In this document: one piece after another, positions 8,979 through 17,985 of the stretch
Layout: each line of letters begins with the position of its first letter
Numbering within the stretch: the first letter of the stretch is position 1
Position numbers and translations under genes: made by a program
Source of the DNA: Deltaproteobacteria bacterium
Lineage (GTDB): Bacteria; Desulfobacterota; SM23-61
DNA length: 64,000 nucleotides
Direction: 5' to 3'
Assembly: GCA_016875165.1 (NCBI GenBank)
Contig: VGSF01000012.1
Location: forward strand, 1 to 64,000
Notes under the pieces: generated by a model
Seen by the model: only the letters and a program-made list of their open reading frames with translations
Told to the model about the DNA's origin: nothing
Databases searched by the model: none

Positions 8979-10196
8979 TTGAAGGTAATAAGTAGAAATC
9001 AGGGGTTCTCTAATACTTTTAACTCGAATTTCGGGACTTGCACCCCGAAACCCGAAACTATCCATTTCAAAATCCAAAATCCAAAACCCAAAATCCAAAA
9101 TTATCAATCCGCCTTCCGCATCCGGCATTCCACATTCCGTAATAGCCTCCTGTTAGGGTTCGGCATTCTTTGTCTCTTCTTCCCCCCGAATTTATTCTGC
9201 CAGGAATCCAACTCCTCCCCTCCGAGCAATTTCTCCTCTTCATTCCGCAATCCGAAATCCGAAATCCGAAATCCTATGCGCCAGTCCCGGATAATCATGG
9301 GAACGTCGGTGGAGATTGTAGTCTCTCTGGCCGATTCCAAGAAGGCTGAGGAAGCTTGGGAAGCCGCATTTGGGGAAATCCAGGGCATTGATTTTCTCAT
9401 GAGTAATTACCGGGAAGACAGTGAGGTTTCCCGGATCAACCGGAATGCCGGTAAAAAAGAAACATTGGTTTCCCCGGAAACGCTAAGGGTGATCGAACGA
9501 GCCCTTGAATTTTCCTCCCTTTCCGGAGGAGCATTTGACATCAGCATAGCCTCTGTTTTTCGACTATGGAATTTTCGGGAAGGAAAGCTACCGGACGAGA
9601 AAAGTCTTATGGGAAAATTGCCAAAGGTTGATTACCGGAGGATTAAAGTGGACCGCGCCCGGTCTTCGGTATATCTCCAGGAACAGGGGATGGAAATCGA
9701 CCTGGGAGCCATCGCCAAAGGATACGCCGTGGACAGAGCTTCGGCCATACTTCAGGAAAAAGGGATTGAGAACTTTATTGTCAACGCCGGGGGAGACCTT
9801 AAAGTCAACGGTTCAAAAGAGGAAGGGGTGGCCTGGACTGTCGGCATCCAGCATCCCCGTCTCCCTTCCACAATGATCGCGAAACTGAGCCTCCGCCAGA
9901 CGGCAGTGGCCACATCGGGAGACTACCAAAAATTTTTCATTAAAGGAGGCGAACGCTACCATCACCTCCTCAATCCTTCCACAGGAACCCCAGCCAGGGA
10001 AAGCCAGAGCGTTACTGTCATGGCTCCTTCGGCAATGGATGCTGACGCTCTGGCTACCGCTATATTTATCCTTGGACCGGAGAAAGGCCTCTCCCTGATC
10101 GAACGATTGCCTAACGTACACACCATAATCGTAGATCGGCGGGGGAGCGTTTTGATTTCACCGAATTGGCCCAAAGGAGTATTGCTGCCACCGTAA
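8979..10196 (+). CDS. apbE: FAD:protein FMN transferase, ApbE family
   Basis: The catalytic part begins near M100 (ATG at 9276: MRQSRIIMGTSVEIVV) and runs to the end. It contains conserved ApbE blocks: DLGAIAKGYAVDRA, NAGGDLKVNG, the HHLLNPSTGTPA block and SAMDADALATAIF. These enzymes attach FMN to threonine of target proteins at the periplasmic side, usually RnfG/NqrC or FMN-binding-domain proteins; no such target is in the window. Residues 53-73 look like a signal peptide ending in a lipobox-like NLFC. The sequence on both sides of that signal is made of ATCCAAA and ATCCGAA repeat units, so the N-terminus seems rebuilt by repeats. The true start is uncertain: ATG 8979, or a site nearer the signal peptide. 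Confidence 0.85.
   Translation: MKVISRNQGFSNTFNSNFGTCTPKPETIHFKIQNPKPKIQNYQSAFRIRHSTFRNSLLLGFGILCLFFPPNLFCQESNSSPPSNFSSSFRNPKSEIRNPMRQSRIIMGTSVEIVVSLADSKKAEEAWEAAFGEIQGIDFLMSNYREDSEVSRINRNAGKKETLVSPETLRVIERALEFSSLSGGAFDISIASVFRLWNFREGKLPDEKSLMGKLPKVDYRRIKVDRARSSVYLQEQGMEIDLGAIAKGYAVDRASAILQEKGIENFIVNAGGDLKVNGSKEEGVAWTVGIQHPRLPSTMIAKLSLRQTAVATSGDYQKFFIKGGERYHHLLNPSTGTPARESQSVTVMAPSAMDADALATAIFILGPEKGLSLIERLPNVHTIIVDRRGSVLISPNWPKGVLLPP
9062..9274. repeat. ATCCAAA / ATCCGAA short tandem repeat tracts inside the apbE 5' region
   Basis: Two degenerate 7-bp repeat tracts, about 9068-9102 (AATCCAA units) and 9248-9275 (AATCCGA units), flank the signal-peptide coding stretch of apbE. They are in frame and translate to IQNPKPKIQN- and FRNPKSEIRNP-like peptides. 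Confidence 0.7.
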
Positions 10197-10418
10197 ATGG
10201 GTTCAAGGGGTCAAGAAGTCAAGTGGACAAATATACCCAGACCCCCGGCTGCTTCCCGGATCAAAATCTTTCTCTTTTCCTCCTCATTATTACCAGCATT
10301 ACCAGCCGATTCTGTTCCTTCTTGCTCAATATCATTCTCTCTTCCATAGATTAAAATTATCAACTGAACAATCAGCGACTGATATAATCATAGAACATCT
10401 ACAATAATGAAAAAAAGC

Positions 10419-10448
10419 TTGACAAAAAAATTATAGATTTTATATTAT
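10419..10448 (+). promoter_or_regulatory. Strong sigma70-type promoter upstream of the GntR regulator
   Basis: A perfect TTGACA (10419-10424) with TATTAT at 10443-10448 (18-bp spacer) or TATATT at 10441-10446 (16 bp). The tract is very AT-rich. It is about 220 bp upstream of the regulator start at 10668. Confidence 0.65.
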
Positions 10449-10457
10449 ATAAAATCT
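10435..10457. promoter_or_regulatory. 23-bp palindrome over the -10 box, candidate operator
   Basis: Perfect 10-bp arms AGATTTTATA and TATAAAATCT around a TTA centre. It covers the -10 region and probable transcription start. A site here would block RNA polymerase, so it is a natural candidate for binding by the GntR-type protein encoded next. Confidence 0.5.
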
Positions 10458-10667
10458 TAAAAATAATTATCGATCATGACTATTTCCGTGTCTTATAAAT
10501 TCTGTCCGCGCTTTTGGCAATTTATCTTTTTTTCAATGGTCAAGGCATCTAAGCCGCCATGCCAGAGGTGCTACGCGGTTGATAAGTTAATATCATGTAT
10601 TAATGGCATATCCATAAATAACTCCAATGCAAAGTGGGTTAATTGTCAAGCCTGAAATCACAACTTT

Positions 10668-11429
10668 ATGTTGCCAGTATTAGGGACAAAACTTTTGGGA
10701 CGCGGAACTAGCACAACACATCAAGCGATTCCGAGCTATCCGATCTATCAGACCATGACTGAGATTGCTACTCGGCTTATCCGGGAGAGGGTTCTTTCCG
10801 GCCATTACAAAGTCGGCTCCAGGCTAATCCCGGCAAAGCTTGAAGCCGAAATTGGTTTGGGACGGGTGGCTATTCGAGAGGCTTTATGCGAACTGGCCGG
10901 ATCGGGAATGGTCGTTTCAATGCCCAACAAAGGCGTCATTGTGGCAGACTCACCAAGTTTCGAAGAGATAGGTGCCTTGTATGAAGCTCGTTGTGTTCTT
11001 GAAGGGGAGGCCACCTACCTCGCGACCAAGAATATGACCCGGACAATGATTGCCAGGCTGGAAGCGTTGGCCGTGCAGATGGAGGACGAATCCCAATCCC
11101 TTTTTGATTGCATCTTGCTTAACAGGGAGTTTCATCTCAACCTATACAAGGTTTCAGGTTGGAAGGCGGCTTGCCAAATCATCAATCAGTTGATAGATCA
11201 GACTCTTATTTTTCGGGGTCAGCGTCCAGAATGGACTTTGGATCCTAGAGCCTTCCATGAAGATCACCGACAGATCATAGAGGCTCTGAAATCCGGCGCG
11301 GCCGATGTTGCCAAGCGACTTGTCATCGCGAATGTGTCCCGAGGGTATCAACATATATACTCTATGCATAACCAGCCGACGCCGCAAATAAAAACTCAGG
11401 AAACTTCAGATCACATATTGTTCAAATAG
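10668..11429 (+). CDS. GntR-family transcriptional regulator with FCD ligand domain
   Basis: A 253-residue FadR-subfamily regulator. The winged helix spans about residues 25-95 (IYQTMTEIATRLIRERVLSG, then GLGRVAIREALCELAGSGMV). The all-helical FCD domain occupies about 100-235 and has histidines in EFHLNLYKVSG and FHEDHRQI, typical metal or acid ligands of this domain. Members usually sense organic acids and repress neighbouring catabolic genes. It heads the plus-strand catabolic island, so control of that island is inferred. ATG 10668 lacks a clear ribosome site; the first 25 residues are poorly conserved and ATG 10755 is a weaker alternative. Confidence 0.88.
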   Translation: MLPVLGTKLLGRGTSTTHQAIPSYPIYQTMTEIATRLIRERVLSGHYKVGSRLIPAKLEAEIGLGRVAIREALCELAGSGMVVSMPNKGVIVADSPSFEEIGALYEARCVLEGEATYLATKNMTRTMIARLEALAVQMEDESQSLFDCILLNREFHLNLYKVSGWKAACQIINQLIDQTLIFRGQRPEWTLDPRAFHEDHRQIIEALKSGAADVAKRLVIANVSRGYQHIYSMHNQPTPQIKTQETSDHILFK

Positions 11430-11519
11430 AATTTGACGGAAGGTTTTAAATAGCCAATTATCTCCGTTGGACAGAGTACCAGGCCCATTAAACATTATTC
11501 TTTAATAATGGAGGACTGA

Positions 11520-12434
11520 GTGCTTTTCACCCCGGAAATTCAGTCGTTGGTAGGCCAAGAGGCAACATTCCAGGCAACCGAACCAGTCGATGCTGGGAAA
11601 ATTCGACGCTTTGCCAAAGCCCTGGGGATCGAAGACCCACGTTAATATGATTTAATCCATAACCAACCCACAGCTCCACTGACATTTGTTTTTTCAGTGA
11701 ATCATGACTCTCTCGTCGGAGTGGACGAATCCGGAAGGCCCACCAATCGCCTATCCCTTCCCCCACCTTTTGGTCCGGCCATCCGTGGAGGAAACAAGTT
11801 TCAGTTCTTTCGGCCGGTACAGGTCGGAGATCAAATTTACCTCCACAGGAAGATTACGGACCTGAAGGAAAAACAGGGGCGCCAGGGACCGCTGATTTTT
11901 CTTACCTATGATCTAAAATATACGAACCAGAATGGAGACCTCCTGGTCATCAACACCGAAACTTTGATTTTTCGGGCAGTCAAGGAGGTGGGGGAAAGAA
12001 AAGCGGAAGATAGAAAAGCCGAAGAAAAACCGCTATTCAAAATTAATGCGGGGCAGGAAATCCTTTTTTTTCAGATAAGGGTGTCCAAAGTCCAAATGAT
12101 GATGTATGCAGCAGCCACCTGGAACCCTTACCAACTCCACTGGGACTCAGATTTTTCGAGAAAGTATGGATATCCAGATGCGAACATTGCCGGCCCCATG
12201 TTCGGAGCTTACTTGGTGGAGATGTTAGTCCGTTGGGCTGGCGAGTCTTCGAGGCTCATAAGTCTGGAGTACACGAATCGGGCTATGGCCTTCCCCGGAG
12301 ATACCTTGATCTGCAGGGGGAAAATTCTGGAGAGTAAGGAAAAGGATCAAAAATATAGGGATTGCCAGGTGTGGGTGGAAAACCAAGAGGGTCACCTTCT
12401 GGTGGAGGGTACAGCCGCAGTCAGCCTGTCTTGA
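11520..12434 (+). pseudogene. MaoC/FAS1-type acyl-CoA hydratase gene broken by an in-frame stop
   Basis: Reading from GTG 11520 (GGAGG ribosome site at 11510-11514), a FAS1-like dehydratase N-terminus appears (EPVDAGKIRRFAKALGIEDP). TAA at 11643-11645 then stops it at codon 42. The same frame continues without further stops to 12434 (about 304 codons in all). It carries the rest of a double-hotdog protein: N-terminal FAS1-like domain to about residue 155, and a MaoC-like C-terminal domain with YAAATWNPYQLHWD and IAGPMFGAYLV. Relatives hydrate or dehydrate short acyl-CoA esters, for example mesaconyl- or itaconyl-CoA. A single base change from a Tyr codon (TAT/TAC) would explain the TAA. It may be a recent pseudogene or a sequencing error. 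A GTG restart at 11697 has no ribosome site. Confidence 0.8.
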
Positions 12435-12697
12435 GCCCTCAAAGTTTGCCAACGGATCGGTGGTGAAATAATAGAAATTAATTTTCCCATCGACCCTTCC
12501 CCATAGAAGGTATGGGGCCTCTTTGGGCATTCGCCGGATTACCAATAATATAAAGTGGTCGACTTTTCATATACGTGCCAGCCTTTCTGGCGCCAGGCAT
12601 TTAAAATTCTTTTTTTGAATGATGGAACACGGGGGTTTCCAGTTTTCCTATTCACCCTCGCGCTGATAAGCGCGAAGCCGTCTCAGGAGGAAAAATT

Positions 12698-13147
12698 ATG
12701 ATAAACAAGGTGGGGAAATTTGCTCTAGTTTTGGGGATCCTGGCCTTTTTGGCCGGTTGCAGTGCGCATTTAGGCCCATCGGCTCTATCCGCAGAGAAAT
12801 CCGACAAACCAGTTAAACAGCCGGAACGTTCCGCTACCCTTGCCATAAACCCAATAAGTGGCAGGGCGAATGACAAGCTGGATATTTCCGGGTCGGGGTT
12901 CGCACCTGGAGAAAAAGCTTTATTGCTCCTTACTGCTGAAGGGTTAGTAAACGGAAAAAGCATCGGGACTTTGACGATAGGAATTGCGGCAGATGAGTCC
13001 GGAGGAGTTGTTACCGCGGATGAAAAAGGCTTTTTTAAATTATCCAGAAGATTTCCAGTAAATATTAAACCGGGGGTTTATCCCCTTGAGGCGAGAGGAG
13101 ATAAGGGTTCAAAGGCAATCTGTTCTTTAGAAATATTGGGCAAATAA
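12698..13147 (+). CDS. Small lipoprotein, hypothetical
   Basis: A 149-residue protein with a clear lipoprotein signal: short positive start, hydrophobic core and lipobox LAGC with Cys at about residue 21. After a linker, residues 50-147 look like an all-beta, immunoglobulin-like domain (INPISGRANDKLDISGSGF resembles IPT/TIG or PKD-type repeats). No catalytic motif is visible. An AGGAGG ribosome site precedes the ATG. It lies just upstream of the first TAXI receptor and may be a surface-anchored accessory protein, but nothing in the sequence proves that. Confidence 0.75.
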   Translation: MINKVGKFALVLGILAFLAGCSAHLGPSALSAEKSDKPVKQPERSATLAINPISGRANDKLDISGSGFAPGEKALLLLTAEGLVNGKSIGTLTIGIAADESGGVVTADEKGFFKLSRRFPVNIKPGVYPLEARGDKGSKAICSLEILGK

Positions 13148-13286
13148 CCGGGAAACCCAACTGCCATTTGAGATGGCCTCGTTTTGAAATCATCATGGAA
13201 AAATCATGGATGTTTATAAATACACAAAGAATTATCCTTACCCGTTTGGGTGTTAACTAAGTTTATGAAAAAGGAGGAAAGAGAAA

Positions 13287-14354
13287 ATGAAAGAGTTCCG
13301 GGTACCATTAGCGCCGTGGGTAATGATCATTGGGGTTATTTTATGTTGTTTTCTGGCTTTCCCGAAAGTCATCCGGGATGCCCAAGCAGCGGAACGGGTT
13401 CTTCTAAAAATGGGGGTCACTTCATCCACCTCCGGTTCGTTTGTTGGGCCAGCTGCCTTTGCAAGGGTGGTAAGTAAATATGCGCCAGGAGTGGAAGTGC
13501 TGCCTTTAGAGAGTGGGGCGACCTATGACAATCTTTACCGGATGCGAGAAGGTATATTTGATATGGGTGTCTTTTTTTATGATGGGGTGATGGAATGCTA
13601 TAACGGGTGGGGGATTTTTAAAGGCAAACCATGGAAAGATGTTCGGGTTATTGCTATGAGGACGGGGATGGCCATTCATGTCTCCATTTATGTGCGAAAG
13701 GGTTCAAAAATAAAAAGCTTCGCGGATTTTATAGGCACGGATTTAAAGTTGTGCCCCGGCATTCCTGGTTCCGGGGCAGACCAATTCCTGCGTAACGCCA
13801 TCCATGCTTTAGGGGTAAAGGTTAATATTGTTCCTATGGCCTATTCTGATGCCGTCAAAGCTTTAAGAGAACGTCGGGTAGATGGTGTTCTTAAGTCGTC
13901 AACCTCTTTTGAGGCGTTTGATTCCTCCATGTACGAGGTTCACTTAACCATCCCCCTTACCATCGTAAGTTTTACGGAGCAGGAGGCAAAAAAGATAAAT
14001 TCCGTCCACGGGCAGTATTCTATGCGGTATTATCCTAAGGGAGTAAATAAGGAAGATCCCAGTGCTGGAGATTTTTGGGTCTACAGCCCTTTTTCAACTT
14101 ATTATGGTTCCAATAAAATTCCTGAGGATATTGTGTACCGTATGATTAAGGCCGCTTCCAGCAATGTAAAAGACCTCCTTGCCGCCGATTCGACCAGCGC
14201 AAAGGATCCTGCAGGAGATTTGCTCAAAACCCTCGTGGAAGCGGGTTATGCAAAAGATAAAATTGCTCCTGTTCATGCGGGTACCGTGAGATACCTCAAA
14301 GAAAAGGGTTTAGACGTTCCGGATTACCTCATTCCACCTGAGTATAAGAAATAG
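13287..14354 (+). CDS. TAXI-family TRAP transporter solute receptor (first module)
   Basis: A 355-residue periplasmic binding protein. It has an N-terminal signal peptide (hydrophobic residues about 10-27, cleavage near AQA-AE) and a TAXI-type fold. The block MGVTSSTSGSFVGPAAFARVV is a divergent form of the family's GTxxxGGTYY-like opening, and SGATYDNLYRMREG follows. TAXI receptors deliver carboxylate-like solutes to a fused TRAP permease. The permease gene begins 366 bp downstream, with a repeat-containing gap between. It has a strong AAGGAGG ribosome site. The ligand is unknown; it differs clearly from the second receptor at 20473, so the two modules probably import different compounds. 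Confidence 0.88.
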   Translation: MKEFRVPLAPWVMIIGVILCCFLAFPKVIRDAQAAERVLLKMGVTSSTSGSFVGPAAFARVVSKYAPGVEVLPLESGATYDNLYRMREGIFDMGVFFYDGVMECYNGWGIFKGKPWKDVRVIAMRTGMAIHVSIYVRKGSKIKSFADFIGTDLKLCPGIPGSGADQFLRNAIHALGVKVNIVPMAYSDAVKALRERRVDGVLKSSTSFEAFDSSMYEVHLTIPLTIVSFTEQEAKKINSVHGQYSMRYYPKGVNKEDPSAGDFWVYSPFSTYYGSNKIPEDIVYRMIKAASSNVKDLLAADSTSAKDPAGDLLKTLVEAGYAKDKIAPVHAGTVRYLKEKGLDVPDYLIPPEYKK

Positions 14355-14720
14355 AATGATTTAGAAAAGGAAGAGTAATCTCCTGCGCCCATTCTCATCA
14401 AGTTATTAACACCCCCACCCTAACCCTCCCCCATCCAGGGGGAGGGAATTCGGGAGGGGGATAAAAAAGGAAATTCCTATACAATTAAATTAAAGCCACA
14501 TAAAGAGGACCTTCATTTTATAGTGTTTAATAGCAGCGGTAAAATTACACATTCTGTATGCGCTTATAACCTTAAGCGTAAGCTGTTTCTATTGAAGAAA
14601 TAGAGTTATCTGCCATTCGGGGGCGAATTTCTTGGTTAAAAAGTGAGATGCGGATAACTCCTTAACAAATTCATGCAGGGTGAAGTAGAAATAGAATCCT
14701 CAAAAAAGAAAGGGGATTAA
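14355..14720. repeat. 366-bp gap with a G/C-rich repeat and the GGAAATTCC motif
   Basis: Positions 14400-14462 (GTTATTAACACCCCCACCC...GGGAGGGGG) and the following AAAAAAGGAAATTCCTATA motif to about 14490 recur at 25627-25763. The rest, 14500-14720, is AT-rich and I see nothing in it apart from the AAAGGGG ribosome site of the next gene. Confidence 0.6.
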
Positions 14721-16643
14721 ATGCCGCGCCATCTAACAGGGGCTTGGAGAGAAATATTTTATTGGGGAACCATTGCTTTTTCTGTTTTTCAGCTATATAC
14801 CGCGGGTTTTGGATTCTTACTGGACTTAAAGCAGAGGGCTGTTCATATTATTTTCGGGCTCTCCTTACTTTTAATTTCCCATAATTTCAAGGAAAAGGAG
14901 GAAGCGCCAAGCAAGATTCCTCTCTGGGATCTGCTGTTCATCGGTATCGTTTTAGCTGGCAATATAAATATTTTTTTCATCTATGACCAAATTTATCTTG
15001 CTCCTGGTTTTTCTGCTCCAATTGATTTAATTTTGGGAGCTTTATTATCCATGGTTGTTCTGGAGGCAACAAGACGTTCAACGGGATGGGTAATCCCTGC
15101 CTTGACGATTTTGGCTTTTGTCTACAACTTTGCAGGCCCCTTTTTACCCGGGTCATGGAAATTCGCCAGCTTTCCTGTTAAACATCTCCTAAACACTTTA
15201 TATTATTCAGCCAATGGCATCTACGGTACCATCACTGGAGTATCGGCTACGATGGTGGCCGTTTTTATCATTTTCGGCAGCCTTCTTCTATTCACCGGAG
15301 GAGGAGAAACATTTATAGCTTTAGCGATGAGCTTGGCGGGTAAATACCGAGGCGGCCCGGCCAAGGTAGCAATAATAGCAAGTACACTATTTGGCACCAT
15401 ATCTGGAAGCGCGGTAGCAAATGTTATGGTTACAGGAACCTATACAATCCCCTTGATGAAACGCTTAGGTTATAAACCTGCTTTTGCCGGAGCCGTGGAA
15501 GCGACAGCCTCTACCGGGGGTATGATTACGCCTCCTATAATGGGTATCGGAGCATTTATTATGGCCGAGCTTATCCAGGTGCCTTATGTAAAGATTATTT
15601 TTTATGCCCTGGTACCTTGCCTGTTATTTTATGGTTGCTTATTTGCAGGAGTTCATTTCGAAGCTTTACGTACTGGACTTTCAGGTATGCCTGAGGAAGA
15701 AATCCCTCCGTGGCGGGAAGTTTTGGCCTGGAAAAAGATTATCTCCTTTTTTCTTCCCATCGGAGTCCTCATTGGTTTATTGTACGAGGGCTTCGATATA
15801 ACCGGGGCTGGCTTCTATTCTTGTTTAGCAATCATAGTTCTTTTTTTCGCATTTGATTTTTCATTTTCAAGAATAAAGAGCAAATTCCGTATACTGGGAA
15901 ATGCTTTGAGCGCTGGAGGGAAGTCCTTGGTAGAGATCGTGGCAACCCTGGTGTGTGTCAATATGCTGGTTAGTCTCCTTTCGGCTACGGGCGTTGCCTT
16001 GAAGTTAACCGGAATTATTGCCAATATAGGCGAAATCCACATAATCCTGGCTTTCCTAATGGCGGCAGTTATTCCTATCATTTTAGGGATGGGCATCACT
16101 CCGGCAGCGGCTTACATCATAGCGGCCTCGATTTGCGCCTCGGCACTCATTCAACTGGGGCCTGATATGATTCAAACGCATATGTTCCTTTTTTATTTTT
16201 CCTCTTTAGCTCCCATCACGCCCCCTGTTTGTCTCGCCTGTTATGTAGCCGCCAACCTTGCTGGTGCTCCTTGGGTAAGAGTAGCCTTTACCGCTGTAAG
16301 ATTGGGAGCGGTTGGTTTTTTGGTCCCTTTCTTCTTTATAGCCAACCCTGCTTTGCTTTTGAGAGCAGCACCTTTCGATATCTTGTACGCCTGTATTACG
16401 GCTATTATTGGCATTATTTTTATGTCTGCGGGCTTCTTTGGTTATTTAAATAGACACTTAAATCTTTTCACCAGAGCCATGTTTGTGGGAGGAGGGGTGC
16501 TACTTTTTCATCCGGTTTTAAAGACAGACATATTCGGCTTAACCCTAATTGGCTTGGGTTTCGTATCTCCGTTTATCTGGTCGCAGGTACGAGATCTGGT
16601 CCTCAATCGCAGGAATTCCAAGAAATTGCCTTTTCGGGATTGA
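14721..16643 (+). CDS. TRAP transporter fused 4TM-12TM permease (first module)
   Basis: A 640-residue membrane protein that fuses the small (DctQ-like) and large (DctM-like) subunits, the form usual for TAXI systems. Residues about 15-110 hold four helices. The DctM part starts near 125 with GLY-rich blocks SGSAVANVMVTGTYTIPLMK and ASTGGMITPPIMGIGAF, and later GMGITPAAAYI and PITPPVCLACYVAA, which form the substrate path. It drives sodium-coupled uptake with the receptor at 13287. The next gene begins directly after its stop. Confidence 0.93.
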   Translation: MPRHLTGAWREIFYWGTIAFSVFQLYTAGFGFLLDLKQRAVHIIFGLSLLLISHNFKEKEEAPSKIPLWDLLFIGIVLAGNINIFFIYDQIYLAPGFSAPIDLILGALLSMVVLEATRRSTGWVIPALTILAFVYNFAGPFLPGSWKFASFPVKHLLNTLYYSANGIYGTITGVSATMVAVFIIFGSLLLFTGGGETFIALAMSLAGKYRGGPAKVAIIASTLFGTISGSAVANVMVTGTYTIPLMKRLGYKPAFAGAVEATASTGGMITPPIMGIGAFIMAELIQVPYVKIIFYALVPCLLFYGCLFAGVHFEALRTGLSGMPEEEIPPWREVLAWKKIISFFLPIGVLIGLLYEGFDITGAGFYSCLAIIVLFFAFDFSFSRIKSKFRILGNALSAGGKSLVEIVATLVCVNMLVSLLSATGVALKLTGIIANIGEIHIILAFLMAAVIPIILGMGITPAAAYIIAASICASALIQLGPDMIQTHMFLFYFSSLAPITPPVCLACYVAANLAGAPWVRVAFTAVRLGAVGFLVPFFFIANPALLLRAAPFDILYACITAIIGIIFMSAGFFGYLNRHLNLFTRAMFVGGGVLLFHPVLKTDIFGLTLIGLGFVSPFIWSQVRDLVLNRRNSKKLPFRD

Positions 16644-16738
16644 TTATCATCAAGATTTTTAAAGGAGATAATGGGATCCCACTTTCGGCAAGTGGCTCGG
16701 GGTTAAATAAAAATTTAGGGAAAAAGGGAGGGAGAAAT

Positions 16739-17869
16739 TTGGAAAATCTTTTTCTGACCGATGAACAAAAAATGATGCGAGATACTGTCCGTAGGTTTAT
16801 CCAGAACGATGTGATTCCCATTGAACAAAAGATCGGGGCTTTGGCTGCGGAAGTACCAGACGAGTATATCGTTTCTTTGCAACAAAAAGCCAAACAAATG
16901 GGGTTTTGGCAGATGTGGGCGTTGCCGGAATGGGGCGGCGGCGGATTGGATATTTTTAGCCGCACGGTGGTGATGGAAGAAGCTTCCCGGCATCGTTTTG
17001 GATTGATGTGCCCAGCCTTGAATGCTTTTGGCAAAGAGATCCCCTCGATCCTTACGAAATCGGACTCTTCGCTAATCGGGAAAATAATTCAACCGGCTGT
17101 TCATTCGGGAGCGGGATGTTTCTTAGCCGTAGATGGCGGTTCGAATTTTATTGCCAAAAAAGAAGGAAATGGGTGGGCAATCTCGGGAAGCCAAAGATTC
17201 GTGGCCAACGCGAATAAAGCTGCCGTCGGCCTTATTTCGGTTAAAATCGATGGTTCTGAAGACACGGGGCTGTTCCTCCTGGAAAATAACAAGGGAATCA
17301 AATCTGAACCCACCGTGGTGATGCGCACCATTCGGTTGTTTAATATTTCCTTGGAAGATTACAAGGCCCCCATCGATTCCTACTTGGGAAAGGGAAAAGA
17401 AATGGTGAGGGAATTGTTGCAGGAAGGCCAGATTCTGTTAGCGGCCCGGTGCCTGGGAATCGCCCAGGAAGCCTTACGGTTAGGCGCCGAGTATGCTACC
17501 CAGAGAGAAACCTTCGGCAAGCTTCTCGAAAAACGGGAGGCCATCCAGGATATGGTCGCAGATTCGATGGTCGCTTTAGAGAGCTGCAGGCTCCTGACCT
17601 GGGCTACGGCCAAGAAGCTAAGCCTGGGCGAAGCTTCGGCAGAAGAGGTGGCTATGGCCAAGCTAAACGCCACAGAAACGGCCTTTCGGATCGTCGATCA
17701 ATCCATTCAAATTCACGGGGGGATGGGCATCACCCAGGAAGTGGCTTTGGAAAGGTGGTACCGGGAACTTCGCCTGACCAGGCTGGAACTTGTTCCTTCG
17801 GAAGTCATCAGGCAAAGGTTGGCCTTTTCGAATTTCCAAAAATATCATGCCCCGAAGTCCATGCAATAA
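16739..17869 (+). CDS. Acyl-CoA dehydrogenase-like subunit lacking the catalytic Glu
   Basis: A 376-residue acyl-CoA dehydrogenase paralogue. I start it at TTG 16739, which has a GGGAGGGAG ribosome site; the frame is open to TTG 16640 at the permease stop but that stretch is not family-like. It keeps the two motifs that reach across the dimer to bind FAD: RETFGK and QIHGGMGI. It has lost the in-subunit ones. The FAD loop that normally reads TEPxxGSD is AVDGGSN, and the usual catalytic GEG[TP]SE is LELVPSE, with Leu351 aligned to the catalytic Glu. Alone it should be inactive. The next gene shows the opposite losses, so the two probably form one heteromeric enzyme acting in substrate-specific acyl-CoA oxidation. 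Confidence 0.85.
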   Translation: MENLFLTDEQKMMRDTVRRFIQNDVIPIEQKIGALAAEVPDEYIVSLQQKAKQMGFWQMWALPEWGGGGLDIFSRTVVMEEASRHRFGLMCPALNAFGKEIPSILTKSDSSLIGKIIQPAVHSGAGCFLAVDGGSNFIAKKEGNGWAISGSQRFVANANKAAVGLISVKIDGSEDTGLFLLENNKGIKSEPTVVMRTIRLFNISLEDYKAPIDSYLGKGKEMVRELLQEGQILLAARCLGIAQEALRLGAEYATQRETFGKLLEKREAIQDMVADSMVALESCRLLTWATAKKLSLGEASAEEVAMAKLNATETAFRIVDQSIQIHGGMGITQEVALERWYRELRLTRLELVPSEVIRQRLAFSNFQKYHAPKSMQ

Positions 17870-17985
17870 TTAGGACAGGAGGCCCACAGGAGCCGAATGG
17901 AGGTATCAAACCCAAAATATCTGAAAATTTCAAGATGTGAATCAAACTGAAACGGGCGAAAACGTAAAGAAAGAAGGAGGGAAAA

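Larger units (their letters stand above)
10197..10667 (+). other. 471-bp leader region of the GntR gene, with a possible 59-codon ORF
   Basis: AT-rich region holding the promoter and palindrome listed separately. Between the promoter and the regulator, ATG 10476 to TGA 10655 encodes a 59-residue peptide with Cys at several positions (KPPCQRC). It has no ribosome site and no recognised family, so I do not call it a gene. Nothing else is apparent. Confidence 0.4.

Noticed and set aside
10476-10655. 59-codon Cys-containing ORF downstream of the strong promoter
   Set aside because: No ribosome site and no family; kept only as a remark on the leader region.
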